A DNA stretch of 64,000 nucleotides from assembly GCF_015476115.1 (NCBI RefSeq), contig NZ_CP064295.1, positions 3,838,001 to 3,902,000 of the forward strand, read 5' to 3'. Shown here piece after piece: positions 42,678-52,655 of the stretch. This DNA comes from Aegicerativicinus sediminis (GTDB lineage: Bacteria > Bacteroidota > Bacteroidia > Flavobacteriales > Flavobacteriaceae). The notes beneath the pieces are model-generated. The model saw only the letters and a list, made by a program, of their open reading frames with translations. It searched no databases and was not told the DNA's origin. Both the position numbers and the translations under genes were made by a program. Within the stretch, counting starts at the first letter, position 1. The number at the start of each line of letters is the position of its first letter.

Positions 42678-44987
42678 TTATAAACCAGCCTGATAGGTTA
42701 GGTGAATCCCCGCATACCAATTACGTGGATTACCAGGATAATAGAAGCGTGGAAGATTGGTTCCGAAGCCAAGTGCATTAATTTGAAGTTGGGACGCATA
42801 GGCCTTATCCAATGCATTATTGATCCCGCCATATACATTTAGAAATAATTGGTTAAATAAGGTTGTTTTAAAACCTAGCTTGGCATCAACTAACCCATAG
42901 GAATCGCTAAAAAATTGATTGGCGTCATTTACAGGCATATCACCAATATGGTTATAGGATAAACGACCATAAAAGCCCGAATAATTTAACAACTGTAGCT
43001 GAAGATTATACATATGATTAGGGGTGCCTGTTACCCGATTTCCGCTAAAATCGTTATCGGCATCCACAAAATCTGTGAATTCGTAGTCGTTTAGGCTTAA
43101 GGCTCCCAAAAATTGTAGTTGGGTGTTGGCATTTTTCCAAAGGGTACTACTTAAACTCAATTCAAGTCCATTATACCGAGCCTTTCCTGCATTTATCGCA
43201 TAAAAATTATCATCAATAGTACGTCGACTGACCAAGGAATTGGTCACTTTCATATGGTATAAAGACAATTCAGCTTTCAGGTAGTTTTTCCATTGAAAGC
43301 GAGAACCGATTTCAAAATTCCATCCAACTTCCGGGTTTAAATCTGGATTAAATACCCCTTCAGGCAATAGAGTTTCTGCTGTAGTTGGGTTTGAGTAACC
43401 ATGGCTTATATTCCCAAATAACCTAAAACTTTCACTTAGTTTTGAGACAATCCCGATCTTGGGTGAAACCAGCAAATCAAAAGAATAGCGGTTCGGATAA
43501 TCATCCACAGAATTTTGAAGGTCTCTAAGCTGGTATTCGGTTTTATTCACATTTAATCCAAGAACTACTTCTGTGGCTTCAGAAACACTCCATCGACCTT
43601 CAGCAAACAGATTAATATAATAACGTTTTTCTCGTAAATTGGTTAACATCTCTCCTTTAACACTGCCTGTACCCGGAGGAAAGGAGGCATAAAGGTTTTC
43701 AAAGGTTTTTGGTTTGTACCTATCGTAAAAGCCTTCTAGGCCAAATGAGTAATTGAACCTCTTCTGCAATAAATCAATATGATTTTCGTACCTGCTCCTC
43801 AGCCCCATTCCTTGGGTAGCCTCTTCTAAAATATTAAATGGCCTTGGTTCTTCATTGGTTTTTGAATTCAGAAATATAGAGCTTACCCAGCTCCCTGATT
43901 GTTCAAAATAATGCCGCCAACTGAGCCCTAAAATCAAAGCTTGGGAATCTTCATAGGCCTCTGCCCTTCCCCATACAAATGCAGCACGTTCTGGTGATTC
44001 TTCAAAATCATCACGATCTAAAGAACTCGGTATGCCACCAAATAAATCAACATATGAGGCTAATAAAGTTAGACTGTTTTTTGCGTCTAAAGTCCATCTT
44101 GAAGTGAGCGTTAAAGTTTTCCTATCGTAGGAATTATTCTCCCTGAATCCATCCGACAAGGTTGAACTATAAAGCACATTAAATCGTGCATCATCCAAAG
44201 AAAAAGAGGTGTTGGCCAAATATTTTTGATAGCCAAAACTGCCTGCTTCAAAAGAACTTGAAAGTTTGGTGGATTGTCCATTTCCAAAATTGGGTTGTAA
44301 CAAAATTGTTCCTCCGAGCCCAACTCCGAACGTACTTGCAGACGGGCCTTTTATCACAGAGATTCCCGCTAAACTTGATAATTCCAAATCTTCGATGGCG
44401 GATTCCCCGTTACCATCGGTTAAGGGGATATCACCAAAATACGCCCTAATATTGGCTGTACCGAAAAGACTTCTGGCACCTATCCCCCTAATGCTGATTC
44501 GGCTGGTATTCAATGTACCAGATTGCATAAACACACCTGGCAATGTATTTAAAATACTATTGTAAAAACTTGAATTATAAAGTTGTAACTCTTGGGAGGA
44601 AATCTGAGATATCGCCTGAACACTGTTAGTTTTGTTGTAACCCAAACTTAGGGCCGTAATAGTAACTTCTTCTAATTGCCTATAATCCTCTTCAAGTTGT
44701 ATAAGCAAAAAGACAGCTTCTTCCTCAACCTTAATTTGTTTTGAAAGATATCCATTGGCCTCCACAACTAAATCACTTCTAAATTCAATTGAGAAATTTC
44801 CGTCCCAATCTGAAATTGCAAGTTCGAGTGAATTTAGGGTTGAGATTTTAGCATGGGCAATCGGCATGCCGGTATTAAAGTCAATAACTCGTCCACTGAT
44901 TTGGTTTTGACTGTACAGCAGTGGACAATTCAAAAAAGAAAGGATGAAAATTACGGCAAGTAAAAAATGCTTTTTCCTAGAGTTCAA
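42678..44987 (-). CDS. TonB-dependent outer-membrane receptor
   Basis: This 769-aa protein starts at TTG (44987) because a stop codon lies directly upstream in frame. It has a signal peptide (LAVIFILSFLNCPLLYSQ), a CarboxypepD-reg-like domain (ISGRVIDFNTGMPIAHAKIS) and a plug domain (VFMQSGTLNTSRISIRGIGA, IRAYFGDIPLTDGNGE). A long 22-stranded barrel ends in LPRFYYPGNPRNWYAGIHLT. The barrel segments resemble FecA/siderophore-type receptors rather than SusC. The cargo is probably iron-siderophore or another small complex, but cannot be named. No SusD partner is present. Confidence 0.9.
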   Translation of the reverse strand: MNSRKKHFLLAVIFILSFLNCPLLYSQNQISGRVIDFNTGMPIAHAKISTLNSLELAISDWDGNFSIEFRSDLVVEANGYLSKQIKVEEEAVFLLIQLEEDYRQLEEVTITALSLGYNKTNSVQAISQISSQELQLYNSSFYNSILNTLPGVFMQSGTLNTSRISIRGIGARSLFGTANIRAYFGDIPLTDGNGESAIEDLELSSLAGISVIKGPSASTFGVGLGGTILLQPNFGNGQSTKLSSSFEAGSFGYQKYLANTSFSLDDARFNVLYSSTLSDGFRENNSYDRKTLTLTSRWTLDAKNSLTLLASYVDLFGGIPSSLDRDDFEESPERAAFVWGRAEAYEDSQALILGLSWRHYFEQSGSWVSSIFLNSKTNEEPRPFNILEEATQGMGLRSRYENHIDLLQKRFNYSFGLEGFYDRYKPKTFENLYASFPPGTGSVKGEMLTNLREKRYYINLFAEGRWSVSEATEVVLGLNVNKTEYQLRDLQNSVDDYPNRYSFDLLVSPKIGIVSKLSESFRLFGNISHGYSNPTTAETLLPEGVFNPDLNPEVGWNFEIGSRFQWKNYLKAELSLYHMKVTNSLVSRRTIDDNFYAINAGKARYNGLELSLSSTLWKNANTQLQFLGALSLNDYEFTDFVDADNDFSGNRVTGTPNHMYNLQLQLLNYSGFYGRLSYNHIGDMPVNDANQFFSDSYGLVDAKLGFKTTLFNQLFLNVYGGINNALDKAYASQLQINALGFGTNLPRFYYPGNPRNWYAGIHLTYQAGL

Positions 44988-45122
44988 TCACTTGATTTTA
45001 GATAGGTGACAAAATTCAAAAAATACTATCAATAAATAGTAATAAATACAAATTATGTTACACAATACACCCAAAAAATACTCTCAATCCTTAAATTTGT
45101 AGTTCGATAAAATGCATAAGAA

Positions 45123-46520
45123 ATGAGCTACAGAATTGAGAAAGACACTATGGGAGAAGTGCAGGTTCCTGCTGATAAATTGTGGGGTGCACAAACAGAA
45201 AGGTCACGCAATAATTTTAAAATTGGTCCAACAGCCTCCATGCCCTTAGATGTGGTTTATGGCTTTGCCTATCTTAAAAAGGCAGCGGCCTATGCCAACC
45301 ATGAGTTGGGTGTATTATCTGAGGAAAAAAGAAATCTTATCGCCCAAGTATGCGATGAAATCTTAGAAGGGAAATTAGATGATCAATTTCCATTAGTAAT
45401 TTGGCAAACAGGCTCTGGCACCCAGAGCAATATGAACGTTAATGAGGTTATTGCACACAGAGCACATCAATTACAAGGTAAAACCATAGGTGAAGGTGAA
45501 AAAACCATTTTACCCAATGACGACGTTAATAAATCCCAATCGTCTAATGACACCTACCCAACAGGAATGCACATTGCTGCCTATAAAAAAATTGTAGAAA
45601 CTACTATTCCCGGGGTACTGCAACTGCGCAATACCCTCCATAAAAAATCCCTTGAATTTAAGGATTGTGTGAAAATTGGCCGTACCCATCTTATGGACGC
45701 TACACCGCTCACTTTAGGCCAAGAATTTTCTGGCTACGTATCCCAACTAGATCATGGCATTAAAGCATTAGAAAACACCTTACCACATCTATCTGAATTG
45801 GCCTTAGGTGGAACTGCAGTAGGGACTGGCTTAAATACCCCCGAAGGTTATGATGTGTTGGTTGCAAAATATATAGCTGAATTTACCGGCTTGCCTTTTG
45901 TAACGGCAAAGAACAAATTTGAAGCCTTGGCGGCCCATGACGCCATTGTAGAATCGCATGGTGCCTTAAAGCAATTGGCAGTTTCCCTAAACAAAATTGC
46001 CAATGACATTAGAATGATGGCATCAGGACCACGAAGTGGAATTGGCGAAATAATTATACCTGCAAATGAGCCAGGAAGTTCCATTATGCCAGGAAAGGTT
46101 AATCCAACTCAATGTGAGGCATTAACGATGGTTTGTGCCCAAGTAATGGGTAATGACGTAGCCATAACCATTGGTGGCACCCAAGGCCATTACGAATTGA
46201 ATGTCTTTAAACCATTATTGGCCTATAATATTCTTCAGTCTGCCGAATTGTTAGGAGATGCCTGCAAAAGTTTTGACGAGCATTGTGCCGTTGGAATTGA
46301 ACCTAACAAAAAAGTGATTGAAACATTATTGAATAACTCTTTAATGCTGGTAACAGCATTGAATACTAAAATCGGTTATTACAAGGCGGCTGAAATTGCT
46401 AATTCAGCCCACAATAATGGAACTACCTTGAAAGAAGAAGCCGTAAGATTAGGTTATGTCACCCCAGAGCAATATGACGAATGGGTGCGACCTGAAGATA
46501 TGGTTGGTAGCTTAAAATAA
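45123..46520 (+). CDS. fumC: Class II fumarate hydratase
   Basis: This 465-aa protein is a full-length class II fumarase. It has the lyase signature around Gly318-Ser-Ser ([16 protein letters not shown]), the N-terminal [11 protein letters not shown] region, [20 protein letters not shown] and [16 protein letters not shown]. It interconverts fumarate and malate in the citric-acid cycle in the cytoplasm. No iron-sulfur motif is present, which separates it from class I. The gene is alone; a strong terminator follows at 46535. Confidence 0.95.
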   Translation: MSYRIEKDTMGEVQVPADKLWGAQTERSRNNFKIGPTASMPLDVVYGFAYLKKAAAYANHELGVLSEEKRNLIAQVCDEILEGKLDDQFPLVIWQTGSGTQSNMNVNEVIAHRAHQLQGKTIGEGEKTILPNDDVNKSQSSNDTYPTGMHIAAYKKIVETTIPGVLQLRNTLHKKSLEFKDCVKIGRTHLMDATPLTLGQEFSGYVSQLDHGIKALENTLPHLSELALGGTAVGTGLNTPEGYDVLVAKYIAEFTGLPFVTAKNKFEALAAHDAIVESHGALKQLAVSLNKIANDIRMMASGPRSGIGEIIIPANEPGSSIMPGKVNPTQCEALTMVCAQVMGNDVAITIGGTQGHYELNVFKPLLAYNILQSAELLGDACKSFDEHCAVGIEPNKKVIETLLNNSLMLVTALNTKIGYYKAAEIANSAHNNGTTLKEEAVRLGYVTPEQYDEWVRPEDMVGSLK

Positions 46521-46534
46521 ATACACTAACCTCC

Positions 46535-46568
46535 TTACGCCAGTGGTAAACCACTGGCGTAATTTTTT
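46535..46568 (+). terminator. Intrinsic terminator after fumC
   Basis: TTACGCCAGTGG and CCACTGGCGTAA form a perfect 12-bp stem around TAAA, followed by six Ts. Confidence 0.9.
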
Positions 46569-46579
46569 AACCAATCGAA

Positions 46580-47821
46580 ATGACAGTACTAATCATAAAC
46601 ATTAAGCAGTTAGTTCAGGTAAGGCAAAACAATGTAACTGTGGTTAAGGGCAAGGATATGGCTGATTTACCAGTTTTGGAAAATGCCTATTTAATGATAG
46701 AGCATGACACCATTGTGGAATTTGGGCCAATGTCTGAATTAGATGAAATAGAAGCAGATGAAATTATAGATGCTAAAGATAGAATTGTATTGCCAACTTG
46801 GTGCGATTCGCATACCCATGTAGTATATGCCGGTAATAGGGTTGGTGAATTTGAGGACCGAATCAATGGCTTGAGTTATGAAGAAATCGCATCCCGAGGC
46901 GGCGGTATTTTAAATTCAGCCAAACTGTTGGCAGAGACGTCTGAACAAGAGCTCTATGAACAATCGATTAAACGGATTCATAAATTAATTCGCCTAGGTA
47001 CTGGTCTTTTGGAAATTAAATCCGGATATGGATTAAGCCTTGATGCCGAATTGAAAATGCTCAGGGTTATCAGAAAAATTAAGAAGGAACTTCCGATCAC
47101 TGTTAAAGCCACTTATTTGGCCGCTCATGCTGTTCCAAAGGAATATAAGGATAATAAATCGGCTTATGTTGATTTGGTGGTCAATGAATTCATCCCAACG
47201 ATTGCCAAAGAAAAATTGGCAGATTATATCGATGTCTTTTGCGAAAAAGGATATTTTGATGTAGAGGATACTGAAAAAATTCTGAAGGCTGGTGTCGACC
47301 ATGGGTTAGTCCCTAAAATCCATGTGAATCAATTTAATATCATTGGGGGTGTTGAGGCAGCCGTTCGACATAATGCTCTATCTGTGGATCACCTTGAATT
47401 GTTAGATGACAATGATTTGGAACATTTAAAAGGAAGCAGAACAATGCCTGTAGCCTTGCCTGGCTGTTCTTTCTTTTTGAGCATACCATATACACCTGCC
47501 AGAAAAATAATAGACAATGGCCTTCCCATTGCACTTGCAACAGATTACAACCCAGGTTCAGCACCAAGTGGAAACATGAATTTTGTGGTGAGCGCGGCCT
47601 GCATAAAAATGAATATGACACCGGCTGAGGCTATTAACGCAGCTACAATCAATGGTGCTTATGCCTTAGGAGTTTCTAATCAATACGGTAGTATTTGTAG
47701 AGGGAAAAAGGCCAATGTTATGATTACCAAAGAAATTCCCGATTACCGATACCTCCCCTATTCGTTTGGGGAAGATTGTATCGACAAAGTACTCGTACAC
47801 GGTATGATTTGGGACTTATAA
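46580..47821 (+). CDS. hutI: Imidazolonepropionase
   Basis: This 413-aa protein is an amidohydrolase of the HutI type. It has the metal-binding LPTWCDSHTHVVYAGNRVGE followed by FEDRINGLSYEEIASRGGGI, the KIHVNQFNIIGGVEAAVRHN segment with further ligands, and the ALATDYNPGSAPSGNMNFVV strand. It hydrolyses imidazolone-5-propionate to formiminoglutamate in histidine breakdown. The other hut genes are not in the window except a formimidoylglutamase-family gene ~1 kb downstream. A terminator follows directly. Confidence 0.93.
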   Translation: MTVLIINIKQLVQVRQNNVTVVKGKDMADLPVLENAYLMIEHDTIVEFGPMSELDEIEADEIIDAKDRIVLPTWCDSHTHVVYAGNRVGEFEDRINGLSYEEIASRGGGILNSAKLLAETSEQELYEQSIKRIHKLIRLGTGLLEIKSGYGLSLDAELKMLRVIRKIKKELPITVKATYLAAHAVPKEYKDNKSAYVDLVVNEFIPTIAKEKLADYIDVFCEKGYFDVEDTEKILKAGVDHGLVPKIHVNQFNIIGGVEAAVRHNALSVDHLELLDDNDLEHLKGSRTMPVALPGCSFFLSIPYTPARKIIDNGLPIALATDYNPGSAPSGNMNFVVSAACIKMNMTPAEAINAATINGAYALGVSNQYGSICRGKKANVMITKEIPDYRYLPYSFGEDCIDKVLVHGMIWDL

Positions 47822-47826
47822 AATTA

Positions 47827-47854
47827 AAAAACCTGCCTCTAAGGCAGGTTTTTT
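47827..47854 (+). terminator. Intrinsic terminator after hutI
   Basis: AAAACCTGCC and GGCAGGTTTT form a stem around TCTAA-type loop bases and are followed by Ts. The A-rich left flank lets it also act for the convergent gene at 47890-48774. Confidence 0.85.
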
Positions 47855-47889
47855 ATTGCTATCAATCAATTATTAGTTCGAATCAATTT

Positions 47890-48774
47890 TTATCTCAACG
47901 TGAATTCAGTTGTAGAAATCAATTCTTTTTCATTAAAGACATTCACTACGTAACGTCCTTTTTCAAATTCATCGTTTGGAGAAACGAATTCACAAATATT
48001 TAAACTACGGTTTTCATAGTTGAATTTGCTGACGACACTATAGTTGATGGTAGTTTCATCAAACTGGATTTGTTCGTTTGCTCCTAATATATTTTGCTTT
48101 GGATCTAAAACTTGAACGTAAAGTTCTTTATTTCCAGGACCTACTAATGCATTTTTAGCAACAGTAAAACATACTCTAATTTTATCACTTCTACCTGCTC
48201 TCTCAGTTGGAATTAATTTTCCAGAGCTTCTTTCGATAACTCCAAATCCTTTAAGACCTACTGTTTGAAGAACAGCGGCATTTTCCATAACTTCAGATAA
48301 TTCTGTGTTCTGTACTAATAAGGAATCAGTAAACATAGTTCTTTCAGCTAATTGAACTTTTGTACTATCTAAAGATGTAGCCAATAATTCATTATCAACT
48401 TTAAGTTGCTCATTTTCGGCTAATAGCTTATCCATTTCTACTTGTAACGAATGGAACTTTTCTTTGTATCTCCAAAGACTGTTTACGCTGTTCTGTGAAA
48501 TTTTTAAAGAATCCATAAGATTTTGAATTCTTCCTCTCGCTGCTACTAACTCTTCGTTAGTAACTTCATTTTCGCTAATTGCTTGGTCATACTGAGCAGC
48601 CATTTCGCTCAATTCGTTCATTACTTCTTGTTTTTCTTTAACAAGAGTAGCTTCAGTTTCTTTTTTGTCACTGTAGAGTTTGGAGGTATAGAATGCTGTA
48701 CCTAAAAACAGGGCCAATAAGATACCGATTACAATTTTTAAACCTGTGCTTGCGCCTTTGTTTGTATCTTCCAT
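47890..48774 (-). CDS. Membrane-anchored coiled-coil protein
   Basis: This 294-aa protein has one N-terminal membrane helix (GLKIVIGILLALFLGTAFYT, ~11-30). A long coiled coil follows (KKETEATLVKEKQEVMNELS to about residue 165), then a beta-rich C-terminal domain of about 100 residues (KIRVCFTVAKNALVGPGNKE, LYVQVLDPKQNILGANEQIQ). I do not recognise a named family, although similar proteins are widespread in Bacteroidetes. It probably projects into the periplasm as a structural or sensing protein. It converges with hutI. Confidence 0.65.
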   Translation of the reverse strand: MEDTNKGASTGLKIVIGILLALFLGTAFYTSKLYSDKKETEATLVKEKQEVMNELSEMAAQYDQAISENEVTNEELVAARGRIQNLMDSLKISQNSVNSLWRYKEKFHSLQVEMDKLLAENEQLKVDNELLATSLDSTKVQLAERTMFTDSLLVQNTELSEVMENAAVLQTVGLKGFGVIERSSGKLIPTERAGRSDKIRVCFTVAKNALVGPGNKELYVQVLDPKQNILGANEQIQFDETTINYSVVSKFNYENRSLNICEFVSPNDEFEKGRYVVNVFNEKELISTTEFTLR

Positions 48775-48889
48775 GAATTTAAATTTTAGTTTTAGTTTTG
48801 ATACATGTTAATTTTATAACCATTTTTGTAAATGTAAGAACAATAAAAACTGCCCTTATGAATATTTTCCATAAAAATTCTCCAAGTTA

Positions 48890-49909
48890 ATGGAACGTTT
48901 TAATCTTTTGAAAGAGTCCGATTTAGAGGCTCTTGTTGTTCAAAGACGTAACGAAATTAAATTCGGAGAACAGTTACATTTTCTTACTGATTCACATTCT
49001 ATATACGAGGAGATTAAATCTTTGGATGTTTCTTATGTAATTTTTGGTATCAAAGAGGATTTAGGAGTACTTGCTCATTACGGTAATGCCGGGACTTCAC
49101 GGGCTTGGGATGCCACTATCAAGGTTTTATTGAACATTCAAAATAATGCTTTTTTGAAGTCTGAAAAAACTTTGATATTAGGTCATTTTGATTTTTCAGA
49201 CTATCCAAATAAACTTGAGAAATGGCATGACAATCCAAAAAAATGGATAAAAAAAGCTAGAAAATTGATTTGTGAAATTGACAAACAGGTGACGTATTTA
49301 ACCCAACTAATTGTTAGTGCCGGTAAAATACCAATTGTTGTAGGAGGCGGGCAGAATAATGCTTACGGATTAATAAAAGGTACCGCCTTGGCAAAAAAAT
49401 CACCAATCAATTCCATAAATTTTGACGCCCACCCTGATTTTAGACCCGAAGAAGGCAGGCATAGTGGAAATGGGTTTAGTTATGCCTATGCCGAAGGGTT
49501 TCTTAAGAATTATTTTGTCTTTGGTTTACATGAAAACTACACCTCAGACATTATTCTTAGAACCATTAAAAAAATCAAAGCCATTAAATATATCACCTTC
49601 GAAGAATTGCGTATCCGTAAGGAAATAGCCTATAAGAAAGCCATTGAATTGGCCATTGAACACGTTAACAACACTTACTTTGGTCTTGAAATGGATTGCG
49701 ATGCCATACAAGGCATACCTAGCAACAACAAAACTCCTAGTGGATTTACTATTTTAAAAGCTAGAAATTTTATCCATCAAATAGGGCAAGAATCTAATGT
49801 CGCCTATTTCCATATTTGTGAAGCTGCCCCAGATGATAATGATAGCCAAGATGTTGGAAAGCTGATCAGCTTTCTAATAACAGACTTCATAAAGGCTCAT
49901 GGCAATTGA
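48890..49909 (+). CDS. Arginase/formimidoylglutamase-family protein with an altered metal site
   Basis: This 339-aa protein belongs to the ureohydrolase family: AGKIPIVVGGGQNNAYGLIK, INFDAHPDFRPEEGRHSGNG, and LEMDCDAIQG near the end. Position 155 is Gln where the family has the first Mn-binding His (GGGH). The other ligands Asp179, His181, Asp183, Asp269 and Asp271 remain. With HutI nearby it may be the formimidoylglutamase of histidine breakdown, but the Gln could weaken or change its activity. It overlaps the next gene by 11 nt. Confidence 0.75.
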   Translation: MERFNLLKESDLEALVVQRRNEIKFGEQLHFLTDSHSIYEEIKSLDVSYVIFGIKEDLGVLAHYGNAGTSRAWDATIKVLLNIQNNAFLKSEKTLILGHFDFSDYPNKLEKWHDNPKKWIKKARKLICEIDKQVTYLTQLIVSAGKIPIVVGGGQNNAYGLIKGTALAKKSPINSINFDAHPDFRPEEGRHSGNGFSYAYAEGFLKNYFVFGLHENYTSDIILRTIKKIKAIKYITFEELRIRKEIAYKKAIELAIEHVNNTYFGLEMDCDAIQGIPSNNKTPSGFTILKARNFIHQIGQESNVAYFHICEAAPDDNDSQDVGKLISFLITDFIKAHGN

Positions 49910-50366
49910 GATTATTACATATAAACCAAAATTTAGAAAACATTTTTACGAGCTGAACATTGAATGGCTTCAAAACTATTTCTATGTTGAGCCTTATGAT
50001 GAGGAGGTATTATCTAAACCAGAAATTTACATACTGGATAAAGGCGGTGATATTTTATTTTTAATGGATAATGGAACCGTTGTCGGTACTTCTGCCCTAA
50101 TGCCCACAGCTGATAAAGATGTAATGGAATTAACCAAAATGGCCATCGAACCCAGTCAACGTGGCAAGAAATTTGGCAACTTATTACTGAAAGAAACCAT
50201 AGATTACGCCAAAGGAAAAAATTTGAAGGAGCTTATCCTGTATTCCAACCGCATATTGGAAAACGCTATCCACCTTTATCGCAAATTTGGCTTTATTGAG
50301 GAACCCCTTGAAGCAAATTTACCCTACAAAAGAGCTAACATTAAAATGCGATTAAAATTGCACTAA
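49899..50366 (+). CDS. GNAT-family N-acetyltransferase
   Basis: This 155-aa protein has the GNAT fold: FRKHFYELNIEWLQNYF start, the acetyl-CoA loop EPSQRGKKFGNLLLKETIDY, and the final strand-helix NRILENAIHLYRKFGFIEEP. Its start overlaps the end of the ureohydrolase gene by 11 nt, so the two are translationally coupled. The acceptor is unknown; the pairing suggests a role in amino-acid nitrogen metabolism. Confidence 0.85.
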   Translation: MAIEIITYKPKFRKHFYELNIEWLQNYFYVEPYDEEVLSKPEIYILDKGGDILFLMDNGTVVGTSALMPTADKDVMELTKMAIEPSQRGKKFGNLLLKETIDYAKGKNLKELILYSNRILENAIHLYRKFGFIEEPLEANLPYKRANIKMRLKLH

Positions 50367-52060
50367 TTATCCCCTTCTATTGCCTTAAGCGAATCTAGTT
50401 TCCTTTGAAGTTTGTCAATTTCTTTTTGGTTGGAATTTACTCTAGGCAAAGTTTTTAGGCTGTCAGCTTCAGGAGTAATTACATCCAAAGGTTCGGTTTT
50501 ATCTGAATAAAATTCCCCTATACCTTCACTAGATCTCCAAGCTTCATTTAATTGATCATAAACCTGTTTATCCCATTGGCTAGGGTGTTTAACATCAATC
50601 CAAACAACATCCCTATATTCACTATCAATCAAAGCCAAATCTGGAGTTGCGGCACCGTCAAAATTTTCAGAATCTTCCCGTACTGCCGAAATTGTTCCGA
50701 GAAAAAACAAGCGGCGTCTATCTGCAATATCTTTTATATAGGGCCTAAATTCAACCGGTCGGTTTACGGACCAATCGAATTCCTTACGCGACTCTATAAC
50801 TTTTAAAGGCATTGCAGAAACTCCAGCGTAACCTTGTTTCTTACTAGCATGGTCATAATAATAAAGTTTATCTGTTCCATCTGCAGGAATGAATACTGAA
50901 AATGTTAAACTAGTTCGTTCATCACCGACCGGCTCTAAACCGAACCAATGGTATAAACCAGTATAGGCATCTACGCCCACATCCGAGAAATCAAAATCAG
51001 TTACAAAAGGTTGCTGGTTTTGATCTTGCGGCAAATCTGGAATTTTTACGGCAGTTTCCATATTCCAAGGCAGTGGGTCACTAAAACCTCCAATGAATTT
51101 TAAGGATTCTGCTTGTAAGCGAGATATCTTTTCAGCAACAGTATTTTGTTTGGTTAAATAAGGATAAGACCTCATCTCTTCTGGGCTTATATAGGTACCC
51201 TTTCCAATAAATAGGCGTTCCACATAGTCCATAAAATCGTGTTCTCCGTTTTCTATTACCATCACGCCACCAAAAGATGGGTATGGAAAGAAAAAACCTT
51301 TCCATTTAATCAAGGAAACTACTTCCACCCATTTACCCTCATCATTTTTCATATAGTAGGTGTCACTTGGCTCCATGGTGAAATACTGCCAAGGATTGAA
51401 CCGCTGAACCACTGCATTATAAGTGTTCCTGCTAAACTTTAGTGATTCTCCAATGGAAAATGTTACCGGAATTCGATTTTCACTAGAAAAACGTGGAAAG
51501 GGAGTGGTACTCGACACTGCAAAAACCTCTTCAGTATTATCATTTATACGTTGCCAAACATATTTTTCACTTGGTTGTATTGCCATGGTCCATTTATTTT
51601 CCCCATCTACCCTAACCAAATGCGGTAAGGATACATCCTTGGTTTCCCCAACACTTTCGTTAGCCATAGAAAAAATATTCCTCAAAGGTTGAATACGTTC
51701 ATTTCGTGTAAGCGGCAACTCGTTTATTTCAACTTTGTTTAAATGGGTAAACACATTATAGGTTTTCATAAAATCATAGAGGCCCAAATGCCAACCAAAT
51801 ATGTAAAGGATACCAAAAAAAACTATTAAAATCCCTAAAATAGCCAACCTTCGTCCGACCCCTAATGCATTTCTGAACGATCTTAGTCCAAAGTAAAGTA
51901 CCACCAAACTTAGAAGTAAGATAAAAATGTATCTTCTTATGAAAAGAAGCGCCGGTTGGTAATCATCTCTAAGAAGGAACAAAGCGATTAAAAGAATGAG
52001 TACAACAATAACAGTAATTGTCTTTTGCCGTTTCCCCCTATGCCAATAACGTTTAATCAT
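50363..52060 (-). CDS. Membrane protein with large exported domain, last gene of the seven-gene operon
   Basis: I do not recognise this 565-aa protein. The N-terminal 100 residues hold three membrane helices (TITVIVVLILLIALFLL, YIFILLLSLVVLYFGL and LAILGILIVFFGILYIFGW). The remaining ~460 residues are soluble, Trp/Tyr-rich and strand-rich (WQYFTMEPSDTYYMKNDEGK, VVSLIKWKGFFFPYPSFGGV) and probably sit in the periplasm. The C-terminus has a short coiled coil (QKEIDKLQRKLDSLKAIEGD). It follows 52076-52600 with a 15-nt gap. Its stop overlaps the convergent GNAT stop by 4 nt. Confidence 0.6.
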   Translation of the reverse strand: MIKRYWHRGKRQKTITVIVVLILLIALFLLRDDYQPALLFIRRYIFILLLSLVVLYFGLRSFRNALGVGRRLAILGILIVFFGILYIFGWHLGLYDFMKTYNVFTHLNKVEINELPLTRNERIQPLRNIFSMANESVGETKDVSLPHLVRVDGENKWTMAIQPSEKYVWQRINDNTEEVFAVSSTTPFPRFSSENRIPVTFSIGESLKFSRNTYNAVVQRFNPWQYFTMEPSDTYYMKNDEGKWVEVVSLIKWKGFFFPYPSFGGVMVIENGEHDFMDYVERLFIGKGTYISPEEMRSYPYLTKQNTVAEKISRLQAESLKFIGGFSDPLPWNMETAVKIPDLPQDQNQQPFVTDFDFSDVGVDAYTGLYHWFGLEPVGDERTSLTFSVFIPADGTDKLYYYDHASKKQGYAGVSAMPLKVIESRKEFDWSVNRPVEFRPYIKDIADRRRLFFLGTISAVREDSENFDGAATPDLALIDSEYRDVVWIDVKHPSQWDKQVYDQLNEAWRSSEGIGEFYSDKTEPLDVITPEADSLKTLPRVNSNQKEIDKLQRKLDSLKAIEGDN

Positions 52061-52075
52061 AATACTGTGCTTCTA

Positions 52076-52600
52076 TTATTTTAAATACCCTTTATCCTTA
52101 AGTCGTTCCCTTGCACTCTTTTTTTGCTCTGGCGTTTCCTCAATTTCTTCTTGTGCCTCCTCTACTACCTTGGGTGTTGGCGCCGTTAAATCGTCGAGAT
52201 AGGTTTTACCTTTTTCTATGGTTTTCTCAACAGCATCCTCAAATGATTCTGCTTTTGTATCGAGTACCTCTTCTGAAGTTATAATGAAACCAGCCAAATA
52301 GGTTCCTAGAATTGTGCCGACTATACAAGAGGCAAAAATTGAAATTGTAGCCAAGTCTATAGGCACTAAAAACCTTAGTATAAGTATTCCAAAAAGGAAC
52401 AACACACTGACATAAATTAACCGCAATAAAAAATGCTGTTTATAGACAAACCCTTTGGGGTTATGCTCACTCATTTGAAGCTTTTTGGCATACATCATAC
52501 CATTGAAAAACCTATATACCCTATTACTACGAGATTCCGTCCAATACAGAAATGCCCCAAAAAGGATGGAAAGAATGAAGATGATTATTTCTAGTGTCAT
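52076..52600 (-). CDS. Membrane protein of the seven-gene operon
   Basis: This 174-aa protein has three hydrophobic segments (IIFILSILFGAFLYWTE, LLRLIYVSVLFLFGILIL and TISIFASCIVGTILGTYLAG). A charged C-terminal tail follows (AQEEIEETPEQKKSARERLK, then DKGYLK) that may contact a soluble partner. No named family is recognised. The gene lies between two unknowns in the operon, 55 nt from the upstream one and 15 nt from the downstream one. Confidence 0.6.
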   Translation of the reverse strand: MTLEIIIFILSILFGAFLYWTESRSNRVYRFFNGMMYAKKLQMSEHNPKGFVYKQHFLLRLIYVSVLFLFGILILRFLVPIDLATISIFASCIVGTILGTYLAGFIITSEEVLDTKAESFEDAVEKTIEKGKTYLDDLTAPTPKVVEEAQEEIEETPEQKKSARERLKDKGYLK

Positions 52601-52655
52601 AATGTTTTATTTGGTTCAAGGCTGTTGTGTCGAATTATACTAGATTAGTAGTTAA

